64,000 nt of DNA from Streptomyces avidinii (GTDB taxonomy: Bacteria; Actinomycetota; Actinomycetes; Streptomycetales; Streptomycetaceae): positions 362,721 through 426,720 of the forward strand of contig NZ_BMVL01000002.1 in NCBI RefSeq assembly GCF_014650695.1, written 5' to 3'. The notes below the pieces were generated by a model, which saw only the letters and a program-made list of their open reading frames with translations, was not told the origin of the DNA and did no database searches. Within the stretch, counting starts at the first letter, position 1; each line of letters begins with the position of its first letter. The position numbers were made by a program, and so were the translations under genes. Of this stretch, positions 34,831 to 41,848 are shown one piece after another.

Positions 34831-34841
34831 GTGGGGAGAAG

Positions 34842-35375
34842 ATGGCCGAGTCCACATCCGAGGCCGAGCGGGATCCAGGAGCGAGGGAACGGGAAGCCAC
34901 CGTGCCGGTCCCCGGTGCGGCCGCAGGCGGACCGATCAGCCATGCGATCTTCCGGCTGGCCCGACTGCACCGCATGTTCGCCGGACAGCTCCTGCGCCGC
35001 ATCGGCCTGCACCCGGGCCAGGAACTGGTCATGATGCACCTCTGGGAACTCGGTCCCCAGCGCCAGATCGACCTGGTACGCCTGCTGGACTCCGACGCCG
35101 CCACGATGACCCGTACGGTCCGCCGCCTCGAACAGGCAGGCTTCGTCCGCCGCCGCCCCTCGCCCACCGACAAGCGCGCCTCGCTCATCGAACCGACAGC
35201 GGCCAGCTACGCCCTGCGCCGGGAGGTGGAGCGGATCTGGATCCAACTCGAGGACATCTCGGCCACCGGCTTCTCGGACGACGAGCGCGCCGATGCCCTC
35301 GCCGTCCTCGAACGCCTGGAACAGAACCTCGTACGCGCCGACGCCCGGCCCCCGGAGCCGGACACGGGGCACTAG
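34842..35375 (+). CDS. MarR-family transcriptional regulator
   Basis: A 177-residue winged-helix regulator: SHAIFRLARLHRMFAGQLLR dimer helix, LHPGQELVMMHLWELGPQRQ and DAATMTRTVRRLEQAGFVRR recognition helix, wing PSPTDKRASLI. ATG 34842 has GGGGAGA seven bases upstream. An unusual N-terminal extension of about 30 residues (MAESTSEAERDPGAREREA) precedes the fold. A palindrome immediately upstream implies autorepression, and related sites imply control of the divergent alkene reductase/oxidoreductase operon. Electrophiles or quinones as inducers are inferred from the enzymes. No Cys residue for redox sensing is visible, so ligand binding is more likely. Confidence 0.9.
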   Translation: MAESTSEAERDPGAREREATVPVPGAAAGGPISHAIFRLARLHRMFAGQLLRRIGLHPGQELVMMHLWELGPQRQIDLVRLLDSDAATMTRTVRRLEQAGFVRRRPSPTDKRASLIEPTAASYALRREVERIWIQLEDISATGFSDDERADALAVLERLEQNLVRADARPPEPDTGH

Positions 35376-35777
35376 CGACCGCGGGGTGCGGCGCCGCCGA
35401 AGGTCCTGGGCGCCGGTGTCTGCGCACGCATCGGCCGGCGGGCTCCACCTGCGCTCGCGTGGTGCTGCTCGACACCCCTGACCCAGACGGCATTCCGCGA
35501 GGGTTGCTGCTGCACGCCGCGTTCGACGGCAGCGAGTGGACCGCCCTCCAGGCAGGGGTTCAGGGGCGGTGCGCCCGGGAAGGCGCGGATCCGGACCGCC
35601 CGTCGCTCGTCCGCGGAGTCCGGCAGCGGGCTGTTGCCGCCGGGGAACGGTCACCGCGGCCGAGACGACCACGGATGAAAGGCAGTTGCGTCGGGTACCA
35701 CTTGCCCGTAGGGGTCGGTCGGCTCCGGCTCGTCGGCGTCTCCTGTGCAGCGGGAGCTCAAGTGCAGGAGGCCGTCC
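35376..35777. other. Intergenic stretch with weak coding traces
   Basis: A plus-strand frame around 35459-35550 reads VVLLDTPDPDGIPRGLLLHA and then AFDGSEWTALQ before becoming random. It might be a relic of a lost gene. Nothing else was recognised. Confidence 0.25.
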
Positions 35778-35921
35778 ATGCGCAGGAAACGCCGGGTGTT
35801 CTTCCGGATCGGAACTTACCCTCCGCGTCCCGTACCGGGTACAGCCGGTCGACCTCGACGGAACCCGTTGGCCGGGCGCTTGTCGCCGTGTTCGGCTGTC
35901 GGGGACGTTCCCATCGCGTAG
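35778..35921 (+). CDS. Possible 47-residue small basic protein
   Basis: ATG 35778 is preceded by a perfect AGGAGG at 35766-35771, six bases upstream, the best ribosome site in this stretch. The product MRRKRRVFFRIGTYPPRPVP...VPIA is very basic at its N-terminus and has no recognised family. It could be a genuine small protein or the 5' end of a lost gene. Support is only the ribosome site. Confidence 0.25.
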   Translation: MRRKRRVFFRIGTYPPRPVPGTAGRPRRNPLAGRLSPCSAVGDVPIA

Positions 35922-35950
35922 GGGCCCTCCACTGCACTGAAGGGAAGTCA

Positions 35951-36526
35951 ATGAGCTTGATCAGCGAAGCCCTCCCCCTCGTCGGTGTCGTCGTGGGTGC
36001 CGCAACGTCGTATCTGGTCAGCAGTGCGAACGAGCGCCCCCGATGGCGTCGGCAGCAGTCGGTCCGCTGGGACGAGCGGCGGCTGAACGCCTATGCCGAG
36101 TACGGCCACGCGGTCAAGGAATTGGCGCATCGCTACCTGCGCATCGCCGTCTTCCGCGGGATCGCGACGGGGTCCGCCCCGTTGGAACCCACCGATGAGT
36201 TACTTGGCGAGCTGGGGGAGGCCGAGGGCCATCGCTCGGCTCTGAGCGAGGGGCTCTGGCTGTTGGGCGACGCGGCGACCAACACCGCCACGGTCCGGGT
36301 GAACCACTGTCTGTGGCATCTCGAGTGGCTGGCCCGTGGTCTGATCCCGGCGGACGCCGGAGCATGGGACACGGCGTTCGCGGAATATCGGACCGCCCGC
36401 CAGGAGTACCTCGAACTCGCGCGAGCGAGTCTCGACCTCCCCTCTGGGGAAACACGGTCGGATGTCGCCTGGCCGCCGTCCTGGCGGACTCCGCCGGACC
36501 CCGCCAGAAGGCATCCGGGACCATGA
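35951..36526 (+). CDS. Small membrane-anchored hypothetical protein with a TTA codon
   Basis: A 191-residue protein: one N-terminal membrane helix (ISEALPLVGVVVGAATSYLV), then a long helical cytoplasmic part starting ERPRWRRQQSVRWDERRLNA and YAEYGHAVKELAHRYLRIAV, a pattern common among Streptomyces proteins of unknown function with one anchor and a four-helix-like body. ATG 35951 is preceded by GAAGGGAAG. Leu84 is encoded by TTA (36200-36202), suggesting bldA-dependent translation. The Pro/Arg-rich last 20 residues may be a replaced end, as a decayed gene abuts on the other strand. Confidence 0.7.
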   Translation: MSLISEALPLVGVVVGAATSYLVSSANERPRWRRQQSVRWDERRLNAYAEYGHAVKELAHRYLRIAVFRGIATGSAPLEPTDELLGELGEAEGHRSALSEGLWLLGDAATNTATVRVNHCLWHLEWLARGLIPADAGAWDTAFAEYRTARQEYLELARASLDLPSGETRSDVAWPPSWRTPPDPARRHPGP

Positions 36527-36589
36527 CGCGCGCCCGGTTCATGCGCCGGTGGGACTGTCGCCGGACCCGACTTCGCAGGCGCGTCGAGT

Positions 36590-37014
36590 TGATGGCCAGA
36601 ATCGCCCTCCGAATCCATCAGCACCGGCTTGCCCTGCCGCCGCCCGATCTCCCGAAGGAAGCCGCAGAACACGTCGAGTCGCTCCTGGCCCTGCAACTCC
36701 CGCAGGTCGACGTCGAAGTCAACTTCGTCGTCGGCACGGAAACGAAAGATCGCCAGCACGTCGACGGTCGACCAAACCCGCAGGTCCGGGCAGTCGGCAT
36801 CCACCGGGCGGGACAGCACGTCCTCCGCCCGGGTCACCGGAAGCACCGCCTCGCCGCCTTCGGAGTACCGGCACTTCCAGTCCCTCTCCGCGACAAGATC
36901 GAGGACCGCCTGCCAGTCCTTCGCCGAGGCATTTGGGACAGGTACGTCTGGCAGCAACCCCATCGAGTCCGGGTCGAAGAAGCACTTCACGTCATCCCAC
37001 AGCAGATCAGCCAC
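36590..37014 (-). pseudogene. Hypothetical actinobacterial protein, 3'-truncated
   Basis: From GTG 37014 the frame reads VADLLWDDVKCFFDPDSMGL, DWQAVLDLVAERDW, LRVWSTVDVLAIFRFRADDE and VDFDVDLRELQGQERLDVFC, ending REIGRRQGKPVLM at about residue 133. This is a compact Streptomyces family of about 160 residues whose function is unknown. The usual C-terminal segment is missing. The frame runs on to 36133 over the antisense strand of the preceding gene with low-complexity sequence, so the gene is broken near 36594. Confidence 0.6.
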
Positions 37015-37170
37015 CCCGCCGTGCTGCCCGGCTCCCCGACCCAACGCCCCCGTTTCCCTTGACTAAAGACATGGGGGTACTCCCCCGGACTCGGGTGGAT
37101 ACGCCTGCTCGACCCGCTTCAGACGACCGCGGATGTCCTCTCTTCAGTCCACCGGTGGTGATGTCGGCCC

Positions 37171-37551
37171 TTACTCGACCCTTGTGACGGGAGCAGGGTC
37201 CTCCATCAGGCGCACCATGCACGCCAGCGCGGCTGCGGGGTCCGTGGTCCTCAACACCACACGGTCCAGTCCCCATGGATGCGTCATCACGACAAAGTCA
37301 CCGGTCGACGCAGCGATCGCCGGGAACGGCTCCGCGGAGTAGTCACGGAAGTTCCCCGTCGCCGACACATGCAGCTCGTTCATACTCGTCCACGGAAACA
37401 GCCTGCGCAGCACCGGCTCCTCCGCCGCCAGCTTCAGTACGTCCCACAGGGCAGGACGGAACCGGTGCCCAGGCTGATGCGGCGGTCGCCAGGCGCTCAG
37501 AATCCCCTGCCATTCCCTATCGCTCTCACCATCGCCACCCGAGTTCGTCAT
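37171..37551 (-). CDS. DUF6193-like hypothetical protein
   Basis: A 126-residue protein containing ILSAWRPPHQPGHRFRPALW, DVLKLAAEEPVLRRLFPWTS and MNELHVSATGNF, then FVVMTHPWGLDRVVLRTTDP and AAALACMVRLME. The LRRLFPWTSMxxLHVS core is like the DUF6193 proteins that neighbour natural-product or immunity loci in Streptomyces. Function unknown. ATG 37551 was chosen; a longer frame starts at 37587. The family call is moderate. Confidence 0.6.
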   Translation of the reverse strand: MTNSGGDGESDREWQGILSAWRPPHQPGHRFRPALWDVLKLAAEEPVLRRLFPWTSMNELHVSATGNFRDYSAEPFPAIAASTGDFVVMTHPWGLDRVVLRTTDPAAALACMVRLMEDPAPVTRVE

Positions 37552-38108
37552 GCCCCGACGATTGAGCCGAGCCCCACCCACTGTCAAGGCCAGGCCTCTA
37601 CAGGCACCGAGGGCACCCGCGGGTGTTCGCGGTTCTCGCCGACATTCGACCCGCGATCAAGAACGAACCGTTGCCAGCACTCATGCTCTTCGTTCTCATC
37701 TACGCAGCCGGGCAAGGCTCGGACGGCGGCCGTTTGACGGTTCGGGCGGACGGTTCTGTGGACCTGGAACGGGTCACCCGGCCCGGATCGGGCTGCGGGC
37801 AGTCCATCGACGCGGCGGGTCGTTCGTACACCGGGCCGCCAGGCCACTCCCCCGCCATGCCGGCGTTGTTGGCGACGGCTTCGTCGATCGCCTGGAGCAA
37901 CCGCAGCGACCGCTCCCGGTCCGAGCCCGCGGGCAGCGGGCAGCGGGCCGGGACCGGCGGGTGGAGCGGGCCCGGGAGGCGCAGGGCACCCAGGCGCCAC
38001 CCGGAGGAGAGTGTCCCGGACACCTCCAGCTCGTCCCTGACAGCCGTGCCTTGTTCGAATCCGGTGTGCGAGCTGCCCCCACCCCACACCCCCCACCGCA
38101 CCCATAGC
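37552..38108. other. Intergenic stretch with unassigned coding traces
   Basis: The minus strand at about 37720-37930 reads RERSLRLLQAIDEAVANNAG and then MAGEWPGGPVYERPAASMDC, which has protein-like composition but no start or family. No other feature was seen before the operators at 38109. Confidence 0.3.
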
Positions 38109-38154
38109 CTCTACATGTGTAGAGTGCGGGCGACGTCCTCTACCGATGTAGAGG
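38109..38154 (+). promoter_or_regulatory. Pair of palindromic operators
   Basis: CTCTACATGTGTAGAG (38109-38124) and CCTCTACCGATGTAGAGG (38137-38154) are two perfect dyads with the same CTCTAC-N4-GTAGAG core, centres 29 bp apart, ending 29 bp before GTG 38184. A TetR/PadR-type repressor site is likely. No cognate regulator gene is adjacent. Confidence 0.65.
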
Positions 38155-38183
38155 GCAGCCTCGTTCGACTTCAAGGAGCCACG

Positions 38184-38648
38184 GTGAGCGCGACCGTCAC
38201 ACCCGTCCTCGAGCGCAAGCCCCAGCCCAAGCCACTGCGACCCTTCAGAGTCGGGGCCGGCGGCTTCCTCCTGCTGGGCACGGGCCACCTCGCCCTTGCG
38301 GCCGCGACGGCGCTGGGCGACCCCACCCCCCAGCAGCAAGCCTCTTCGGCAGCCATGCGGGAGTCGAGCATGACCCTGCTCGGTCTGGAACGCAGCACCC
38401 TCGACATCGTCCAGGGCATGAGCCTCGTCATGGCCCTGTTCGTCATCGCGTGCGGGCTCCTCGCCCTCACCGCCGTCCGGCACGCGCCGGCACTGGTCGA
38501 ACGGCGCACCGCCTTCGGATGGATCCCCCTCGTCGCCTCACTGGTGGGCCTGGCGATATCCGTCCTGCTCCTGCCCATGCCGCCGATCGTCGTCCTCACC
38601 GTCACCAGCTGCGCCTTCGCCCTGTCCTTGCGCCGGGCGACACCCTGA
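38184..38648 (+). CDS. Four-helix membrane protein (LIC_13387-like)
   Basis: A 154-residue membrane protein with helices at FRVGAGGFLLLGTGHLALAA, GMSLVMALFVIACGLLAL, FGWIPLVASLVGLAISVLLL and PPIVVLTVTSCAFALSL. This size and pattern fits the LIC_13387-type small membrane proteins often regulated by TetR/PadR repressors. GTG 38184 is supported by AAGGAG five bases upstream. Two CTCTAC-N4-GTAGAG palindromes lie at its promoter. Function unknown. Confidence 0.75.
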   Translation: MSATVTPVLERKPQPKPLRPFRVGAGGFLLLGTGHLALAAATALGDPTPQQQASSAAMRESSMTLLGLERSTLDIVQGMSLVMALFVIACGLLALTAVRHAPALVERRTAFGWIPLVASLVGLAISVLLLPMPPIVVLTVTSCAFALSLRRATP

Positions 38649-38681
38649 TCCGGTCTCGGCGGGGCCACCCCACCGCACGGC

Positions 38682-38742
38682 ACAGCGAGGACATCGGACG
38701 CTGGTTCGCCACCCAACGATCCGACTGGAACCGGCTCAACGA
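38682..38742 (+). pseudogene. Helicase-associated-domain relic, copy 2
   Basis: The plus-strand frame gives RHSEDIGRWFATQRSDWNRL followed by NE, closely matching RHGEDVGRRLATRRRDWDRL of copy 1 at about 24195. Only about 20 codons remain before the convergent gene ends at 38765. Confidence 0.55.
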
Positions 38743-38764
38743 GACGTGCGTTCGGGCAGGTGGG

Positions 38765-40084
38765 TCAGGTTCGCTGCACCAGGTGGTAGACCGAGAAGAG
38801 GAGGTGGTCCTCGCCGTAGTGGAAACGGCCGGCGAGGGCCTGGTAGCGGGTGTACTGCTCCTCGGTGAGCGGCAGCCGGAGGACTTCCACTGTGCGCAGG
38901 AGCAGACGGAACCCGAGGTCGGGGTCGACCTGGGTGGTGACCTGTTCCAGGGCTTCCATGACCGTGGTGCCTTCAAGGGGGTGGAAGTCGGGGCTGACCG
39001 CCGTGCTCGCGGCGAGGGGGGACATGCCGCGTATCTCGCGCAGGACCTCGTCGCCGGCACCGGTGACCGGCGGCGGGGCCGCCGGGACGTAGGCGGGTGC
39101 GACCTCGGTCAGGTGCTCCTCGCACACTTCGGCGACCTGCTCCAGCCACTCCCGGCCGCCGAGGCCGAACCGGTCGATGCTGTAGCCACGGTCCGTTGCT
39201 GCCAGCCACAACACGGTGATCGCGTCATCGGACAGGCCGGGGTCGAGCACCCGGCGGGTGTCCTCCAGGAGTACCGCCGCCTCCGAGCCCGGAGGGCGCT
39301 CGTAGCCGTCGGCCTTCACGGCAGCCGCGACCGCCTCGCGGGGCGTGCGGTAGTGCCAGCCCGCCGTGAACTGCCTGGCGAGTCGGGAGAGCCCGAAGTC
39401 CCCGTTGATGCCCTGCCGCGAGGCGGCGCCGACCGGCGGCCAAGTGATCGCGAGGCCGTCGTGAACGGCGCCCGGGGGGAAGCCGAACTGCCGGCCGAGG
39501 GCCAGCAGGCGGTGGTACTGCCCGTACGGGACGGGCACGGAGTGCGCCTTGAGCGCGCGGAGCAACAGGCGCATGCCGAGATCGGCGTCGGCACCGGTCA
39601 CCACTTGCTCCAGGCAGTCGACGAGCTTCGGCAGCGGAGAAGCCTCTTCCAGGGCCGGAGCCGTGACGCGGAGTTCCGCCACGACCGCCTGGCACAGCCG
39701 GGAGTCCCGTACCGGCCGCGCCGGCGGCGGCGTGTAGGACCCCTTGTTCTGCCGGAGCCGTGCCGTGGACACCTCCGAGATCCGCTCCAGCCAGGCACGG
39801 CAGGTCATGCCGTGGCCGGTCGGGTCGAAGGCGTTCCCGGTAGAGGCCAGCCACACCGTGTGAAGGACCCGTTCCGGGAGCTCGGACGCCAGCAGGCGGC
39901 GGGCGTCCTCCCCCAGCTCGACGGCCTCCTCGCCCTCTGACCGGTCGGCCAGCTCCTCCGCGAACCCGAGCGCGGCGGCCGGGCCGGTGGCGGAGCCGGG
40001 ACGGCTGAGGCGTTCGGTCAGGGCGGTCAGACCGAAGTCCTCGCCGTAGCCGAGTTCGTAGTACGCAGGACGTTCCCGGGTCAT
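38765..40084 (-). CDS. Large soluble protein made of two tandem homologous halves
   Basis: A 439-residue cytosolic protein. Residues about 15-215 and 220-439 are internal repeats. EDFGLTALTERL matches GDFGLSRLARQF. LEDARRLLASEL-type pairs with LEDTRRVLDPGL. VLHTVWLASTGNAFD pairs with ITVLWLAATDRGYSI. KLVDCLEQVVTGADADLGMR pairs with TVMEALEQVTTQVDPDLGFR. Both halves end in a QYHRLLALGRQF / QYTRYQALAGRF helix. No catalytic motif was recognised, and all-alpha adaptor-like repeats are likely. ATG 40084 follows AGAGGTGG. Upstream on the same strand is a broken XRE regulator. Function unknown. Confidence 0.75.
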   Translation of the reverse strand: MTRERPAYYELGYGEDFGLTALTERLSRPGSATGPAAALGFAEELADRSEGEEAVELGEDARRLLASELPERVLHTVWLASTGNAFDPTGHGMTCRAWLERISEVSTARLRQNKGSYTPPPARPVRDSRLCQAVVAELRVTAPALEEASPLPKLVDCLEQVVTGADADLGMRLLLRALKAHSVPVPYGQYHRLLALGRQFGFPPGAVHDGLAITWPPVGAASRQGINGDFGLSRLARQFTAGWHYRTPREAVAAAVKADGYERPPGSEAAVLLEDTRRVLDPGLSDDAITVLWLAATDRGYSIDRFGLGGREWLEQVAEVCEEHLTEVAPAYVPAAPPPVTGAGDEVLREIRGMSPLAASTAVSPDFHPLEGTTVMEALEQVTTQVDPDLGFRLLLRTVEVLRLPLTEEQYTRYQALAGRFHYGEDHLLFSVYHLVQRT

Positions 40085-40176
40085 GGAGCCACCTCTGTGG
40101 AGAATGCGGTCATGATCGCGTATCCGCCACGAGAACACCATTCACGCCCTGCAACGGTTGAGGATGAAGAACAAGC

Positions 40177-40790
40177 TCAGGACTGTTCGACCTCTGTCAT
40201 GAGCAGGCGCAGGGTCAGGGAGTGCTTCTCCGGCGGGAGCGCGTCCAGCGCCGTGCGGGCGTGGGCGGTGCCGGCGGTGCCGGCGGTGATGTCGCCGGAG
40301 CGGGCCGGCATCAGCCCCCGGTGCATCTCCAGGTGGGTTGCGAACCGGGGCAGCGGGACGGGTAGCTCGGCGCGGGTTGCGTCCTGGGCCGCGACGGCTG
40401 TGGCCTCGTCCCCGAGCCGGCGGCAAGCAGGGACGTGAACCCGTTGACGCGCCGGAAGGGGACGGCGTAGTGGAAGGTCTGCTCAGCCGGGCGGGTGAAC
40501 CCTGCGCCGAGGAAGTCGGAGGCCACCACGGGGGCTATGGCGGCACCGGCCGCGTCGGTGAGGAACTCACGTCGGTCCACTTGACCCTCCAGAACGGCCA
40601 GCGGCACGTCCAGCACCACGGACAGGCACCGCAGGTAGTAGGCGCCCGGCGTCACCGCACCGCGCTCCCACCGGGAGACGTACTCGCGGGTCAGGACCGT
40701 CCCGTACCGGGCGTTGATCCGGTCGGACAACCTGTCCTGCGACCATCCTCGCGCGGTGCGCAGGTCTCTGATCAAGTCCCCCAGGTCCAT
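40177..40790 (-). pseudogene. XRE-family regulator with internal deletion and frameshift
   Basis: From ATG 40790 the protein starts MDLGDLIRDLRTARGWSQDR, YGTVLTREYVSRWERGAVTP, LEGQVDRREFLTDAAGAAIA and APVVASDFLGAGFTR, a typical Streptomyces XRE regulator with an N-terminal helix-turn-helix. It then jumps directly to FHYAVPFRRVNGFTSLLAA, which normally lies about 200 residues later, so the tetratricopeptide-like middle is lost. Near 40419 the frame shifts, and the remaining C-terminus (FATHLEMHRGLMPARSGD, ALPPEKHSLTLRLLMTEVEQ) is read in another frame to the stop at 40177. Confidence 0.75.
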
Positions 40791-40958
40791 CACCCCATCC
40801 TTCCTTCCTCTACCGATGCCCCTGGTGAGGGGGGATCAGATCACCGACGGTATGCGTGCAGGGGGCACGTCGAAGGGCGCCGGTGTGGGCGGTCGAGGAG
40901 CGGTGAGCAGGATGACAACTGAGCATCGTCGCCGCAGTACCGCGGCGGTGGCCAGGAT

Positions 40959-41219
40959 TCAGCCGAGCCAGACGATGCCCAGGACGGACAAGCGCCGGGT
41001 GAGCCGGTTGGCCACGTAGACGACGGAGAGCTGGCCCACGGACGCCGCCCGGACGTCCTCGCCCTCCGGATCGCCGGCGTTCCACTGGGGCCAGCCCCAC
41101 GGGGAGCGCACCGCAATGTCCAGGACGTCGCGGGCCGTCTCCCGAGCCGGCTCGGGGAGCTCGGCGAGGGTCTTCGCGGCCGGCGGGGACAGGCGCACCG
41201 CCCACGGCTGTTCGGTCAC
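40959..41219 (-). CDS. RelE/ParE-type toxin-like protein
   Basis: An 86-residue protein with the RelE/ParE core: WAVRLSPPAAKTLAELPEPA, DVLDIAVRSPWGWPQW, then VRAASVGQLSVVYVANRLTR and a hydrophobic LSVLGIVWLG end. RelE-type toxins cleave mRNA on the ribosome; actinobacterial DUF6247-linked members are less studied. GTG 41219 overlaps the stop of the upstream gene (GTGA), so the pair is translationally coupled, a toxin-antitoxin-like arrangement with the partner first. Toxicity is not shown. Confidence 0.65.
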   Translation of the reverse strand: MTEQPWAVRLSPPAAKTLAELPEPARETARDVLDIAVRSPWGWPQWNAGDPEGEDVRAASVGQLSVVYVANRLTRRLSVLGIVWLG

Positions 41220-41527
41220 GGGCGGCCGCCGAGGACGTCGTCCAGGTCCACGACGTCGGAGTCGTCCTGTCCGGAGTCCATGAAGTCGTCGGCGTCCGGG
41301 GCTGCGGCCACGCGCAGTTGCCAGGTGCGCACCACCTCGTGCAGAGGGGTGAGGCTGAACGCGGGGCAGGCGTCCTCCAGGGCCTTGGCCCAGTCCCGCT
41401 CGAACGCAGGCACCCACTGCTCGGCCGGGCGGCCGGCCCGGAGCCGGGCAAGGAGTTCGGCCGCACCGCCAGGGGCGGGCGCGTACGGGGCAGCGGAGGC
41501 GGGTGTGGGGTCGGGCTGGGCGCTCAT
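41216..41527 (-). CDS. DUF6247-like protein, putative antitoxin partner
   Basis: A 103-residue protein: disordered Pro/Ala start, then AAELLARLRAGRPAEQWVPA, FERDWAKALEDACPAFSLTP and LHEVVRTWQLRVAAAPDADD, with an acidic tail (DSGQDDSDVVDLDDVL). This matches the DUF6247 layout, small proteins that commonly precede RelE-like genes in Streptomyces. Start ATG 41527. The stop overlaps the RelE-like start by four bases. The acidic tail could cover the basic toxin surface (inference). Confidence 0.65.
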   Translation of the reverse strand: MSAQPDPTPASAAPYAPAPGGAAELLARLRAGRPAEQWVPAFERDWAKALEDACPAFSLTPLHEVVRTWQLRVAAAPDADDFMDSGQDDSDVVDLDDVLGGRP

Positions 41528-41848
41528 CGGCCGTCCTACGGCAGGTGCTACGGCAGGTGCTACCGGCCACCGTAGAACGGCGTGTCCTCGGATATCACGT
41601 CTTCTCCAGGAGGCCTCGCTGGGGGGCCGCAGTCGCCATGGCCCCGGCGGCCCGGCTCCCGGCCGAACGGGCGGGGCGGCGGGAGCACCGCACGAGTGTC
41701 CTGATCTCACGTCAGATGTCTGGATGATCACAGGCCTTGGAAGGCGCACCTGCGCGCCGAGGGCCGGGCCGTGCGAACCCGACCGCGCGTGTACCCCTAC
41801 GCTGGTTCCCGCGGATCTTCAACAGTGCAACGAAACGGAGCGTGACGG
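41528..41848. other. Divergent promoter region, no gene
   Basis: 321 bp between the DUF6247 start and the kinase start. A direct duplication of CGGCAGGTGCTA is visible at about 41539-41563. No ORF or palindrome worth assigning was found. Confidence 0.35.
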
